A DNA stretch of 64,000 bases from Lyophyllum atratum (Eukaryota; Basidiomycota; Agaricomycetes; Agaricales; Lyophyllaceae), in NCBI GenBank assembly GCA_014905825.1, contig JACGCN010000011.1, positions 1,708,676 to 1,772,675 of the forward strand. The letters run 5' to 3'. Positions 11,138 through 23,520 of this stretch are shown here, in pieces; within the stretch, counting starts at the first letter, position 1, and the number at the start of each line of letters is the position of its first letter. The translations under genes were made by a program, and so were the position numbers. The notes under the pieces were generated by a model. It searched no databases, was not told the origin of the DNA, and saw nothing but the letters and a program-made list of their open reading frames with translations.

Positions 11138-11488
11138 TGTTGAAGGAGGTTACGCGCAGCGGCAGACTGAGACCGAGACGGATCTGATAAGGACGTCGAG
11201 CTGAAATGAATAAATACAAAGTGGACTGGGGTCCGTAGTATTCAGTAGGTAGTTAGCTGGAAAGTACACGAAGTGTACATACCTGGGGTCCGTAGTATTC
11301 AGTAGGTAGTTAGCTGAAGACTACGAGGCCCCGATGAAAAAAGATTAGACTACGCGGTCACGTGTGTAGGTATATCCGAACTCCGGGAGGCGTCTATGGC
11401 ACTCCCAAGAACACCAGCAACACGGCGTAGTCTAGGTATATCTGAACTCCGGGAGGCGTCTATGGCACTCCCAAGAACACCAGCAACA
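11138..11488 (-). repeat. 5' LTR of the Copia element
   Basis: 351 bp, the promoter-proximal LTR for the leftward gag-pol frame, matching 6123-6473. The target duplication GATGC follows at 11489-11493, after which the interrupted host frame resumes at 11494. Confidence 0.97.
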
Positions 11489-11847
11489 GATGCGTCTGCG
11501 GCTGACTTCGCGGTTAGGCGGTGAGTTGGTTCATGATTACACGTGGGGTTTGTGGAACTGACTTGCAAGTCCCTAGCTTTGTCAGTGTTGTGACGCAACA
11601 GTCCAGGTTCCATATTCCTAAGAATTTGATTTTTGACAGGCCTTGAAGTGGTCATCAGGATAATATTTTGCCGGTGGATCATACCACAGTCGGGTTTGAT
11701 AGTCATTTCGTTCATGTGTACAACATACCATAGTCGGGTTTGATAGTCATTTCGTTCATATGTACAATAGATGTGTGTTTCAAGACCTATATACGCCTGT
11801 GGGATCAATGCTCAATATGTTGTTTCAAGAAAGCCTCCGCCCTACGC

Positions 11848-12066
11848 TCAATGTTGTGATGTTAGTCGACACGCTTTCTTCACCCCGCCCATGAGAGCAC
11901 GCCACTGGGTTTCGGAATAAGCGGCCCCGTGAGCCTTCAGGGCGTGTGGGGTAGTTGATCGCGTCGACTCGCATGGAGAAGCCATATCTCGATAGGCATT
12001 CCAACGACGATACGAAGGGATAGCAAGATTAAGGGAGATAGTCAAAGGGAGGACAGCCCTTATCAA
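11848..12066 (-). pseudogene. Decayed duplicate of the last exon of the 883-aa gene
   Basis: The minus strand here resembles the terminal exon at 12228-12520. YRRWNAYR matches YGRWNVYR, RPEGSRG is found in a shifted frame, and TQWRALMGGVKK matches KKWRDLMRGMKE. The matches change frame and then return, so small indels have broken the copy. It lies about 160 bp beyond the stop of the parent gene, consistent with a local tandem duplication. Confidence 0.65.
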
Positions 12067-12227
12067 CCCCTCAAATGCCGGTAAAACGTTCTTTAACGCT
12101 CATCGTCATCTGCAATCTGCCCGTCCACGCTCATCTTCTCTGACAATCTCCGTTAGTTTCAAGTAGTCGCATAAAAATACCCTACATTCATTCGTTTCTC
12201 AAGATATGTATATACATGATGTAAATG

Positions 12228-14981
12228 TCAAGAATGGTGTTTTTGTGTTTCGATATGTTGCGCGATGAAGGCGTCCGACAGGCGCTGAATATTGTCTTTG
12301 AGTAGGCGCATTTCTTTCATCCCACGCATGAGATCACGCCATTTCTTTGCAGTCAACGGTCCCCGTGAACCTTCAGGGCGCCCAGGATTGTTGATTTCGT
12401 CCAGCCGCATCAAGAATCCGTCCTCTCTGTATACATTCCAGCGACCATAGTCTTCCCCGCCGGCTTCAAAGGTGGATACTAAAGGATACCAAGATCTAGC
12501 CGCCAGCTGTGTGCCTAGTCCTAAGGGTATGTAAGCACGACACCTAAGCGATTTGAGAAACAGCATACTTACCAGTGTAACACATATACGTGCCAGCTAT
12601 CAGATTTAGCTCAACATCAGTGAGCTTATCATCGATGAAAATCTCATTTGTCCTAGGATCTCGGGCAGTGAACATGGTACCCGGTATTGGATTCCAACCT
12701 GTCGGCCCTTGGATGACGCTGTCAAAACTGATGGTGCTGACACATATTCGCCAGATGAAACCGCCTTGAAGGAGTGCTGCACGAGCGCGCGGCTGTCCAA
12801 TAATGGACGAGCGCTGCTTGACGTATGCGTCATAATCCTTTCGAGAGAAAACAGAGTCAGGCGAGCGGACAGGTAGAACACAGGGTGGCGGCGGCTCTCG
12901 GGGGCCACGAGGGGCAAGCTCTGATAAAAGTAATGTATGAAACGGAATACCGCGCGCAAGGAGGTAGCGGGCAAGCTCGTATTCACTGAGCTGCGGATCA
13001 AGTCGACACACCATAAGTGCGTCCGCGGCCGTCGTCAACGTCAACTTCCAAGGTGCCTTTGAGCCGTGCCTGAAATCAAACATGTACAGGGGTCTGCCTT
13101 TCTCATCCGCTATATTGACGATACGCAAAAATTTTAAACGTCGGGACGACATTAGGGACACGCGACTATGGGCGTTGAAGTCGCATTTGTCATCAGAAGG
13201 GCATGCACCAGTCACTAGCCCATCCATATACGTTTTCACGAAACCTGCAACGGAAAGGGTGGAGACATGACCTTTGCATTCTTTCCACGAGAGACCTAAC
13301 AATCGAATCAACTTCTTGCGATCGGCTTCGCTTAGAGGAGCCGGGAAGGTGCTAGGCATCGGGAGAGGTGGAGTATAGCCGTAGTGAAGGAATAGTATCT
13401 CCAGAACCTCTTGTTCCCAGGCCTCGGCTTCGGAGAGAGGGGTCGGCTGCTGCTTGAATAACGCATCGATGCGGATGGGATGGGACTGCGGAAGGTCAAT
13501 GGGCTCCGCATCCAAGATTTGTGCTGGTTGAAGAGGAGGGGTAAGTGCTCTTGGTCCTGAGAATGTCATGTGAGGGGGGTCGGGCGACTGAGACCAGTCA
13601 TCCAGTTCATCGGAGGCATCGACATCCAGTTCATTTTGGCCATCCAGATAGAGATAGTTAGCTCCGTCGTCTTCATTGTCAGCTGGGCCGAATTCTTCAC
13701 AGCAATCCCACTCGTTGTAAAAGGAGTCATAGCGGCATTGGGCCGCACCGTATTCACCAAGTGTTTCTTCTCTAGCATCTCTGTAAACCGGGACTCGAAC
13801 CCACTTTGTCGGTTCCGCAAAAGAAGGTTCCCAGACGAAGACTTTTGCGCTGACCGTAGGCGGGCAACGTTCCCGATTAAGCCGGGTCTGACGATCCTTC
13901 GCAGTCTCCGTGAGAAGGTGGGCCTTCTTGCGCTCTGCTCGATTAGCAAACCATGCGATATATTCCCTTTGCCTGGGAGCATCGACTTGCTCAACAGGCT
14001 CATCCCGAGACAGGGTGGGTTCGGAGGACTGTGATGACACCGTGTTTATAGGCTCAGCATGCAGCAGCCGGGGAGTAGAGAGTTCTGGGCAGAGATAGGT
14101 CGCCACCTCTTGCAAAACATTATATGGAGGCACAAAATCTGAGCAGGAAGGATCCCGTATTTCATCCGAGCCCCACCGGTACCACACAGGTACATTTCTT
14201 TCACAGAACCAATCCACCGCGGGGCGAGGTTCAGATGTCTTTGTGGCCCTTAATGTTATGAAGACACCGGCTCGCAATGGGGCAGATGAAAAGTCGCAAA
14301 TTGTGGAAGACCTGAGGGCATCAATCCAAGTCTGTTCAAAATTATGGGAGAGCAGAAGCTCGGGCCATGTCCGTATGGCACCTTGTTCTGAAAGGGACTC
14401 CGCCTCAGCAATTAGATACGACGCTAAACCCATCCACAATGAGAACCAGTTCCGAGATTGGACAGCCAGAGCTACGGCGCGACTACGACTGTATCGCCCT
14501 TTAAGATACCCCAATGCCCAGGGTGAGAAGGGACGGACTGCGGCAAGTGTATATTCTTTGGTAATGAGAGCTGTGGCATATGCAAGGTACGACTCCAGTC
14601 GACTCCAGCTCTCCTGCATGGATTCGGGTATCATATACCCCAGTTCCCGACCGTTTTCCGAATACATGTCAAGGTCAGTGGGAACACGGGCCAGTCGGCT
14701 CAGCAGAGGACCGGTGTAATGAGGGAGGGTCGGTGTGAAGGAGACCCATCCAAACGATTGTGTCCACCACCTCGGCTGATGATAGATTTCTGCCACGGCA
14801 TTATTTCGATGGAATATGGTAAACATTTTGCCCTGATCCACGTCATGGGGAGGTAACTCAACCGAGCGGGAGCAATTTGGAGAGTAGTAAAGATCCCCGT
14901 TCAGGATAGTCACTCTGCCCTTCCTGAAAACGGAAATTAGTACAATATTACAGGCGAAGGTTGGACCACATGCCTGGCCAT
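12228..14981 (-). CDS. Unknown agaricomycete protein, 883 aa
   Basis: Exons: 14974-14981 (8 nt), 12573-14923 and 12228-12520. The model totals 2,652 nt and closes in frame. The second intron is GT-AG (12521-12572). The first (14924-14973) would be GC-AG. It is needed because the long frame has no ATG of its own near its start, only GTG. The model begins MARKGRVTILNGDLYY. Residues include HYTGPLLSRLARVP and VPVWYRWGSDE, and the C-terminal exon has YGRWNVYREDG and RPEGSRGPLTAKKWRDLM. I recall this combination from expanded agaricomycete proteins with no assigned function, and I see no catalytic motif. The middle (about residues 320-480) is acidic and Pro rich. The gene starts only about 30 bp from the outer end of the left inverted repeat, so a promoter lost to that insertion is possible. 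Confidence 0.7.
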
Positions 14982-15009
14982 GTATTTCGTATGATCCTTA
15001 GCCTCACTG

Positions 15010-15595
15010 ATTCTTTGGTGCGCAACGAGCGACTTCGCACGTTAGGACAATTGGTCGGCTGGAGATCCGCGTGAAGGTAGCCCAATTACGAAATTGGAAC
15101 GAGCTTCTCCGACTATCTCAAACGAAGTGCAATGAAGCGAGCGGGATGTTGAGATCGAAAGGAGGATGTACGTTTCTCTGGGCAGGCCCGGATGAAGACG
15201 TTGAATAGTCAGGGCAAGCCCAGATCTTTCACGGAAAGGGGAGTAGCCAAAATGTTGACCTGGACTATTAGTATGACGATGACGGGGGAAAATCAACACC
15301 TGATGGGCTGCAGCCCTCGAGCGAAACAGAGACAACATTTTTGCAAGCTCCTAGCTTGTTTGATTTCAGCTCTCGAACCAAATAGGATCTGTCAGCGGTT
15401 GGGCCCCGACTGCTGACATAATGTTTTGGCTTGCAACTTGATCATTTAGTAGCCCACGCTTAGTAGAAAATTCGATACAAGTCAGTATCTACCAACATCG
15501 TCTAGCGCCTTCGGAAGTTCTCCCCTTCACGAAAGTTCGGGCTTTCCCTGACTTTCCGCGTCTTCATCCGGGCTTGCCCAGAGAAACGTATTACC
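15010..15595. repeat. Inverted repeat A, left copy (about 586 bp)
   Basis: This segment reappears, reverse-complemented and nearly identical, at 39384-39970. Homology starts at ATTCTTTGGTGCGCAACG and ends near 15595. Its inner 420 bp (about 15171-15589) is itself flanked by inverted ends starting ACGTTTCTCTGGGCA, so a MITE-like element seems embedded in the larger repeat. A 98-codon frame is shared by both copies but looks like a by-product of the repeat. Confidence 0.85.
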
Positions 15596-15611
15596 CTGGG
15601 ATCTTTCTAGG

Positions 15612-16245
15612 GGATGCACAGGAAGGCTACGGCAGCTAGCAAAGGCGGGTGCGGCGTGGCTGGGCCGTAAACTAAGATGTCGAACATGGGAAGGTCCGCC
15701 CTCCGTCATCCTGTTTCGAATTCCTCAATTTACCAGCTCGCCATCTCCAGAACATGCCCCTGCATCCTCACCTACGCTCTCCCTTAGCCTTCCGTGCGCC
15801 ACTTCGCCAGAAACTCAGTCGAAGTTCGAGGAAGACATATCCCCAGTGACCAGTACGCTATATTTTCTTTTCATTCCCCATTCTGTCTAAAAGGCCCTCT
15901 TAGGTCGAGGAGACCATCGGTAATCGCATCACCGGTGTCCTGCCCAATGCCAGCACCGGCAGTGGGATCCTTTACGGGGTGAACAGGAAGGCTATCGTAG
16001 CAGACTTCGCGCCACTAGGGCCGTAAGATGTCAAATGCATCATATGGGCAGGTCCGTCCTTATCCAGTTTCGAATTCCTTGATTTACACAGCATGGCCCT
16101 ACAACAGCTCGCCTTCTCCTGAACATGCCTCTACGACTGCAACCACACTCTCATTTACCTTGCATTCTCCCCATCACCAGAAACGCAGTAAAGTTCGAGA
16201 AATCATATACCCCATGTGCTCGCATGTCGAGGAAACCATCGAGTT
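15612..16245. repeat. Diverged tandem duplication
   Basis: Two successive segments (about 15612-15925 and 15977-16245) share blocks in the same order: ACAGGAAGGCTA, GGGCCGTAA, CAGGTCCG-like, TTTCGAATTCCT, CAGCTCGCC and CGAGGA(A/G)ACCATCG. They differ by many substitutions and indels. No coding function was recognised. Confidence 0.6.
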
Positions 16246-16329
16246 CGCGTACAAGGGCATCGAAGCCAGGCGTGCAAAAAATGCTGGTCGGCCCCGCCTC
16301 CGCCGCGGATCTGAGTCCGAACTCGACCA

Positions 16330-17400
16330 TCTACGTTCTTTGCGAATCGCAACTTGTCAACCACTGCCATGATGCCGACTTTGAGCATAACTCATGGTCC
16401 GACGCGTAGCCGAGGCAATGAAAGCCGATGTCGCTATTCAAGGTCTGCGAAAAGGAGGAGGAGGAGGGATGACTTTTTGGTACATGCTCCCCACGATTCG
16501 AACTTCAGCAGGGGCTAAGTGTTCCCTTTTCGCAGGTGACCTTTCCCAGCTTCGAAAATATTCGTTGTCATTCGGTCAGGGCACCATGACCATTCTTTCC
16601 ATCCTTCCGTTTTCGGCATCTTTCAGTTTCCTCCGGCGTCGGGTTCATGCGTCTCGCCCTTCGAACGACTACAACATATATGCGAGTGGGGTCATCGAGG
16701 CAGGAGAGTGTCCTGAGTCCTCGACCAATCGGGAAAGGGCGACGGTTACGGACCCTGGAGCAGAATGGTGTGGTGCGATCTTGGATCATGGTGGGAGGCA
16801 ACATTGACGAATCAGTAGGCGACATATATCACGATGCGTGCTACCTTTTCATGCTGCCTTGTTGTCGGGTGCTTCAGTCGTCGGAACGCTGGCACTCGAC
16901 GTCGGCCCCATGACATGGGATTGCAGGGTGAAAAGATGCAGAAAGACGATGTTCCCCTCGGTGCCATTGGCATTGGTGCCATGTGCGGACATAGACTGGG
17001 TAGTTGCGGTGACCAGAAGCGTCATTGACCACATATTAGACATAAAAACAGCTTATTCCCTTATCTTACGAGTGCTTTCTGGGCTCAGGGACCCGACCTC
17101 AAGCTGCTGCGTCTCAGACCGCACCGTATGTCTGAATCAGCAGCCGAAGCAATTTGTGAATTGGGAAGAATTATCTATCTACCTCTACACAACTTCTTGT
17201 TCAATGAAGAGAAGCCGCCAATTACACGGAGACCCTCTATGCCCTGGAAAAGGTTGGTGGGGGATCAAAATGCATGACATGTTGTGGCTTGTGAGGACCA
17301 GTGCGGCGGCGTGTGAAGCAAGGTGTTCTGTTGACGGCGACGGCGACCGCTGGTTAATTAGAACTCCAGAGAGGTCGGCCGGCTCGCATGTGGGATGATC
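16330..17400. other. Non-coding interval, nothing recognised
   Basis: About 1 kb between the diverged duplication and repeat B. Short frames exist on both strands, but none has recognisable motifs or connects through plausible introns. Confidence 0.5.
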
Positions 17401-17401
17401 A

Positions 17402-17575
17402 CCGGCGTGGGTATAACTTGCCCAATCTAGACCAATAAGGATTCTGGAGGGCGCTGCTTGCGCCCTCCGGAATCCTTATCAATCCCAATTAGGAAGGTGA
17501 ATCCTGCATGCTCCCAAGTGAAACAAACCGCTGGGTTTCCGTTTCCTCTCTACCACCCTATCAATCGCGCTTCGT
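17402..17575. repeat. Inverted repeat B, left copy, with a strong hairpin
   Basis: A 46-bp near-perfect palindrome at 17434-17479 has arms with GGATTCTGGAGGGCGC and GCGCCCTCCGGAATCC around a TGCTT loop. It sits in a roughly 175-bp segment that recurs reverse-complemented at about 38152-38332. It lies just upstream of the chromodomain gene start at 17664. It could be a MITE-like element or a structured element, and its function is unknown. Confidence 0.75.
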
Positions 17576-17663
17576 GCTCTCAAGTCCATCGGCATTTTCT
17601 ACAGGTGCATAGTTTCTCGGTCCCATCTGTCCCTGCTGCTGATGCGACCTATCAGATTCAGAC

Positions 17664-20600
17664 ATGCAATCCTCCAGCGATTCACTCGGGGAAATGGATT
17701 TGCTCCCTGGTATGACATTCCCTTATAAGCAGCTCAACCGTAGTCTGACAATATCTTCGTCCGAACAGACTTCCAAGCCACCTTGGATCTACTTCCCTCG
17801 AGGAACCCCATGAAAGCAGCAATTCCCAGAAGTGCTGGAACTGTGTCGGACGATGACCCTGGTATGACTCTTCAACTTCAACCAAGCATCTTTTTGATTA
17901 GTAGCTTTTGCTGGCGTAGACGGTGGCAATACCTTGGACGGCGTATTTGGATCTTTCACCGATCTGTTTGGTGAAATCCCACGCAGCGAACTACTTCCTG
18001 GTACGTCGTCGTGAAGTTGTGACCCGTTCATCGTTGGATACAAATACTACCTGGCATAGATCTCCAAAATAACTTGGACGTGTTTGCCTCTGGGAGCCTT
18101 ATCCCGGGAGATACTGGAGCCACAGATCCCGGTAACAATTTTCGCCTCCAACTCAGAGTACTTCATTAATAGTGTTATTCTGTAGACCAGTTGCGTGCTG
18201 ATATAGATTCTGGTGTATATGGAGTGGTTCCGCGGGATGATCCACGTGCGTCTCTGGACCTCAACCGCTTTGCAGCGTTCTAAATATCTGCTGTAGCCAT
18301 TATCAATCCTTACGGCCACATTTTGGGGGATGTCAAGGAAATTGTACCCCGCCCTGATGATCCGGAGTTTATTGTCCCAGAGCGCGAGCGGGTTCGCCCT
18401 ACTCAACTACCGAAAATGCCTGCGTCTCTTGTCCCCCCTCCCTTCACGACTCAGCCACCTGCTGGATACAGCTATCCTCATTCGCCGAAATGGAGCTCAA
18501 GTACTGACCTCCATTACACTACTGGCGCATGTTATTCTGCATCTGTTAGCATAGAACCCGGCGATCTCGATCGGGAGCATGATGAACAAAATCGACTGAC
18601 TCCTCATCCGACTGTGGACCCAGTATGGGATCCTGTCGAGCAGAGATTCAAGGATCAATCCCCCGAAGGAATGGTGAAGATGGTTGCGGGGGTGCCGTTT
18701 CGCCTCGACGTTATCGGCGAGGAAGCTTCCAGGACCTTTTCTTGTTTCCATACCCTGGATTCGATAAACGCGATGTATCCTCAGATCTATGGGAAGATTT
18801 TGAGCCTCGCATCAAGGCTCAAAGATGAAGTCTTTGGAAAGCCACCAGGCCAGCTAGAAGGGGGAGATGAGCTCTGTCCGATCTTCACATTACCGTTTTT
18901 CCGCCAGAATATGCGCTCCGCCAACAAAGGCAAGGCCACTCGGGTAGATTCTGGGATTTCCAAGGACTATGATGGTTCCTATAGCGTAGCCTCGGGAATC
19001 CAGCAAGGGGATGCACATGGGACGCTTGTACCAATTCACCAGATATCATACCCGGCAGCACTTGAGCGTCTGGAGAATCTTCTCGGCATTCTTCGGGATC
19101 TCTATCTGGAACTAGGACCGCTCTCAATGTCGCAGTTTGAGTGGAAGGTTTTACAATTCCACCTGGAAGACAATAACGTCTTCAGCTTTTCTGGCTTGAA
19201 GCAGGGTGGCATTGCAGTTCAGGTTAACGTCTCCTCTGGCTCTAACGGCGGCGATTTAGCCAAATGTATCGGGGATCTGCAGGGAAAATTGCACGTGGAC
19301 TTCGACGTTATAACTATCCCCACTTTATTTGCCCTTATACTGAAGCTGCCTCCGGGTACGTACTCGATGTTCAAAGTACTTCATGTCTAATCCAAACTGC
19401 AGGTGCGCATGAGGGCAGCTTCGTTCTTGCCAGGCGTGGTTTATACATACGTGAAGCTGGCGCATGGATCTTATTCGCATTCTTCAATGCACGCGACATG
19501 CATGGTGGACGGCAGGTGTCTATTCACGAGTCTATGCTGCAAGATCCGGACTACGCAGCCGTGAACGATCTATGGAGAAAGGCCGGAAAGGTCAACAGGA
19601 TTGGGATCCCAGTATATTTCCCCTCTCAGGCCGTGCAGAGAACGTGCGGCGTAGCAGTCTCGCCGCCTACGATTTTTGGCAATCGTGGCTCTCTCTCTCG
19701 CAGCTCGGCGCAGTCCCTAAGCTTTGCTCGAGATGGGATGCATCTATTGGGCTCTGCTCACGAGGCAAAGTCCCGACTTGCAAGGGAGTTAGCCTTTAAC
19801 TTTTTCAATGGACTCGCTCAGTGTGGCTTGACGTACTGCGGCCAAACTGCATCAACGGTCATGGAATCCATCAAATACCGAGATTCTACCTCCTCAGATG
19901 TCGCTTGCACGGTTGAGCCGCTCAGCCTCGACCCTATGAATCCAGAACATTCAGAACGAGTCGCCAACTTTCGCGGATACTATGCCTACTTATACCGAGT
20001 GGCATCATCCCTGGATCTTCACCTTACCCGAGCTCAACATAAACATATTCAGAAAAAACTACGGGAGGCGCTATCAGCTCCAGAAGTGCGCCCTATGAAT
20101 TCATCAGCTATCAAATTACTTCCCGTGACTCTAGGCTTGCAGCCGAAGCACGTCAGTCCCGTATCGACCGGCTCTCCCTTAACCATTTCATCTTTATCTC
20201 GCTCCGCTTCGCCTGCTTGTTTTGCAGCGATAGACGGACAAGACTCTGCAGAGAATATGGATACGTCATCAGCAAAGCATCCCGCAGCTCAGAAGAAGTT
20301 GGGCGAAGAGCATAATCAGTCTAATCAGAACGATTCTCTTCATGACATAGATGTCGATTCAACATCCTCTGACGACGATGGCAATCTTCCTGAAGATCAG
20401 GACACCGAATCAACGACCTCTGCTGCAACTCAAACGGACAAGTTGAAAAGAAAGCCCAAAAAGCCGCCACCACTGGAGCCCAAACCAAAAAAGGTGCGGA
20501 AAGACAAGAGTAGTGCCAATTCAGCTAGCACAACCGTTGGTTTGGTTGGACTGGTGAGCAAAAAATGTCTGGTCCATATCGTATCTATCTGCTGAGTCAG

Positions 20601-23490
20601 AATATTTTCCCAGGAGTTTGAATTGGGAGAGGAAATGATTGGTGAATACGAGGTCGAAGCAATTATCGGACATGTAAGTATTCCTTTATCTTGCCTGCAA
20701 AAATATAATTGAAAAATGACCTTAGTGCAAAAGGCGCGATGTGGTTTTGTACGAAGTGCGATTTGTAGGATACGACTCGGGCTTCAATCAGTGGTATAAT
20801 GCGACTGAGCTTCAGTGAGTCCACCTTACTAGTGTTTTAGTAGACCAAGGCCTTTATATCTGTTTTTGTCTTAGAAGCGCTGCGGAATTACTGCAGCAAT
20901 ATCAAGCAGCTCACCCTGAAGTGCTGCAGCGACGCTCTCATCGGGCAAATACGACCGACTCTCACCGTTTGAGTGTCCTTGTGACCTGGCTTGATCCAGA
21001 AAAGCTTCAATCAGAGTATAGCAGCCTTGAGAAACGCTACCAATCACTCAAACGCGATAAAACCTTTTTCAAAACCATCGGAAAACGGATTCAAGACTGG
21101 TCTTCAGAGTTTACGTTGCTGAATTCGGTGCAAAACAGCTGTACCGGCTTCTTGCAATGCAGTCCGGTCGACGATCGGAGGCTTGATAGAGACCACGAAA
21201 CAGCTCCCCAGCTTCAAAGCATTCAGATGCTTCTTCTTCGTACCGTTGAAGCTTCACGGTGTCTGCCGCAAGTCTCCGAAACTGGCGTTGTATTGGATCT
21301 TGTTCGGGCATCGCTTCGCTGGCAAGAATGTCGAAGTCTGCTGATTATCAATGATTTCCTTGCTTCAGGGCTCGACAAAGTTGTCAGTGTTCTTGTGCAT
21401 GCCCATCAGTATCTCGGCCAACCATTCTTGAACCTGCATTACGGTCCGTTTGCAAAGTTGGTCGAAGAATTGTACGAATTCATAACCCGTGCTCGCCGAG
21501 AATATCTCCAGGATGAAGACTGGATGTCTTCTTCTATCGATATTCCATGGAATCTATATGGTGTGCGACCAGCCCAGTCAACCAATATACAGACTTTGGA
21601 CGGCTCTAGCATCTCAGTGACCTGGCATAAGACCATCGTCACTACCGAGAAAGGTCTCTACAAGGCATTGACAGAGTGCCTTGAGTCTTTGCTCGTGGAT
21701 CAGCTCGTTGTTCCTTATCTGCGGTCCCAGACTTCATACACAAGATCAAAGAAGAAGCGACAAACCGACGATGATCTGCTGGTTGGCTGCCAGCTCAGAG
21801 GCCTACTGCTACAGTGTCTCGTTGAAGAGCTCGATGACGAGGCGATATGCGCCACCAGCGGTGTTTCTGTCATCTTAGAGAGCCCAATGCGCCTATTCAG
21901 CCCCAAGATCTCTACCGAATCCCGCCTTTTATCGCAGATCCACCGAGAACCAGAGAAAATGCTTGATCCTGTACGAGACTGGATTCGGAACTCCCGTTCA
22001 TCAGAGATATGCACCGTCGCTCGTGCGATCGCTCACTTTGTGAATCGCCAAATGGTGGAGCTAAGCTCTGGCAAATCCATATCTGACACAGCATTTGATC
22101 ACTTGTCGGAAGTCGCAGGAACGTCGAAAGAGAAGTCTTCGACAGTTCTCCGAGACCCTCCCCAAAAATATCGCCCTCCATTGGATCACATCTCACTCAT
22201 CAGCGCAGATGTGTTCAACGCTCCATCTGGTACACCTCCCATGACCATTCCGGGACTTATACTTCGTGAAGCTCTGAACGAGCGTCGAAAGTTGCCTCCC
22301 GGCATTTCATCACTGCGATTTCTTCTTCAAGGGACAGATATGGGAACGGGACGGCGGCATGCATCGTCAGATCGTGATCAATTTGACCCCATAAGGGAGT
22401 ATAATCAAGGCGCGCTGCTGCTGAGAGAGCAACTCCCTGGTGATAAATTGACTGAGCGGGTCGGTTTATCCAACCTGCTTGTTTGGATGGGAACTGGCCA
22501 AGGCAATCGGACGTCGTCGTTCATTGCCCACATTGGAGAGTTCTTCTCTTCAACTCTTGCCGATTGCATGGGGCGGTTTGCTCGGGCACTCAAATGGAAT
22601 CAAGGGATTCTCGCCGGGCATGGATATCCACCCAATGTCACTGCTGATGTAGAAACACCACCCGCCAACATTCCCCACCTCGTTCAGATTTCCAACAGCA
22701 CAATCTACGGATCTGCATGTAATGCTTTGAAGCTCCTACCGACTCCCCAGGGGCAGCAGACACTATTCTCCCACCATGACACCAATCGCGCGGATCTAGC
22801 AGCCAAGTTTAGCCCGTACTGGGCACGCCCTGTGCAGGAGAGGTGGATCGACTTCTTAGGAGACATGGCCAATCAGAATCCCAAGACGTATTCAGGACAC
22901 CGCAAATCCTGGTCGTCCTGCATTCGCATGCTCGCGGACCTTCGTGTAACTGGTTTTCAAAGTGGTTTGACGCCCATGCAAACGGCGAATGCATTGGCCT
23001 ATGCAGAAATCATCCATCGGCCTACTCTCAACGAGATGGCGGACTGGATCTGGCGAAACCCTCAATTAGGAGCCTTTTCGGGACTCTTATCCCTTGGATA
23101 CAGCCTTCAAACTCGAAGGGCGGTCTACGTGGCACTGACATGTGTCTATAAACATCTCGACAAATATTTGACCCCCGATGACAAGATCTTGCTTGGATTT
23201 GGAACTATCTTCGTGGAGCAGTTGCTTTGCAAAGTATCGCGATGGACGAAGAAGGTGCCCGAAATGCTGGGATGGGGACAAGAGGCGCTTGCCAAAGCAA
23301 AATATAACTCATACGCAAATGGTGCCGACTGCCAAGCTTTTCCTTTCCCTCTTCAAATGGATGAAGGGTTTGTGCAGAGAATTCTAGATCAGGTTGAGGT
23401 ACATTTAAACATTCTACCGAAATCCCTGTTTTGCTTACACGTTTATAGGAGGAGTACAGAGATCATACTCGAAAGGAGATAGCGTCGTAG
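17664..23490 (+). CDS. Chromodomain protein with a 2OG-Fe(II) oxygenase-like core (1,764 aa)
   Basis: Eleven exons: 17664-17709, 17769-17861, 17902-18000, 18060-18131, 18186-18245, 18297-19355, 19403-20553, 20614-20673, 20726-20814, 20875-23398 and 23449-23490. They sum to 5,295 nt with every phase matching. Residues about 440-520 contain GKLHVDFD (H455, D457), then LPPG, a small beta-rich stretch and FFNARDMHGG (H510). This is the H-x-D...H iron-site spacing of double-stranded beta-helix oxygenases, and it resembles TET/JBP-like proteins of agaricomycetes. Residues about 690-860 are acidic and Lys rich. Residues about 870-925 are a chromodomain: GEYEVEAIIGH, VLYEVRFVGYDS, QWYNATEL, ELLQQY. 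The last 840 residues are helical and unrecognised. The likely role is a chromatin-targeted oxygenase or a degenerate descendant. The chromodomain is firm, the oxygenase call is inference. A Ulp1 protease gene follows 0.8 kb downstream on the same strand. Confidence 0.8.
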
Positions 23491-23520
23491 GTTACACGTA
23501 AAAGTTCCCTTCAGTGTATC

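Larger units (their letters stand above)
6123..11488 (-). mobile_element. Complete Ty1/copia LTR retrotransposon (5,366 bp)
   Basis: The element has two 351-bp LTRs (6123-6473 and 11138-11488) that begin TG and end CA and look identical by eye. It holds one uninterrupted gag-pol frame, a primer-binding site and a purine-rich tract beside the 3' LTR (AGGTGGGAG on the minus strand next to 6474). GATGC flanks it on both sides (6118-6122 and 11489-11493), a perfect 5-bp target-site duplication. Integrity and LTR identity indicate recent insertion and possible autonomy. Transcription would run leftwards. It lies inside the 3' end of the gene starting at 5693. Confidence 0.97.

Noticed and set aside
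15042..15338. 98-codon frame, also present at 39642-39938
   Set aside because: It lies inside inverted repeat A, crosses the MITE-like end and shows no domain; it is conserved only because the repeat is.
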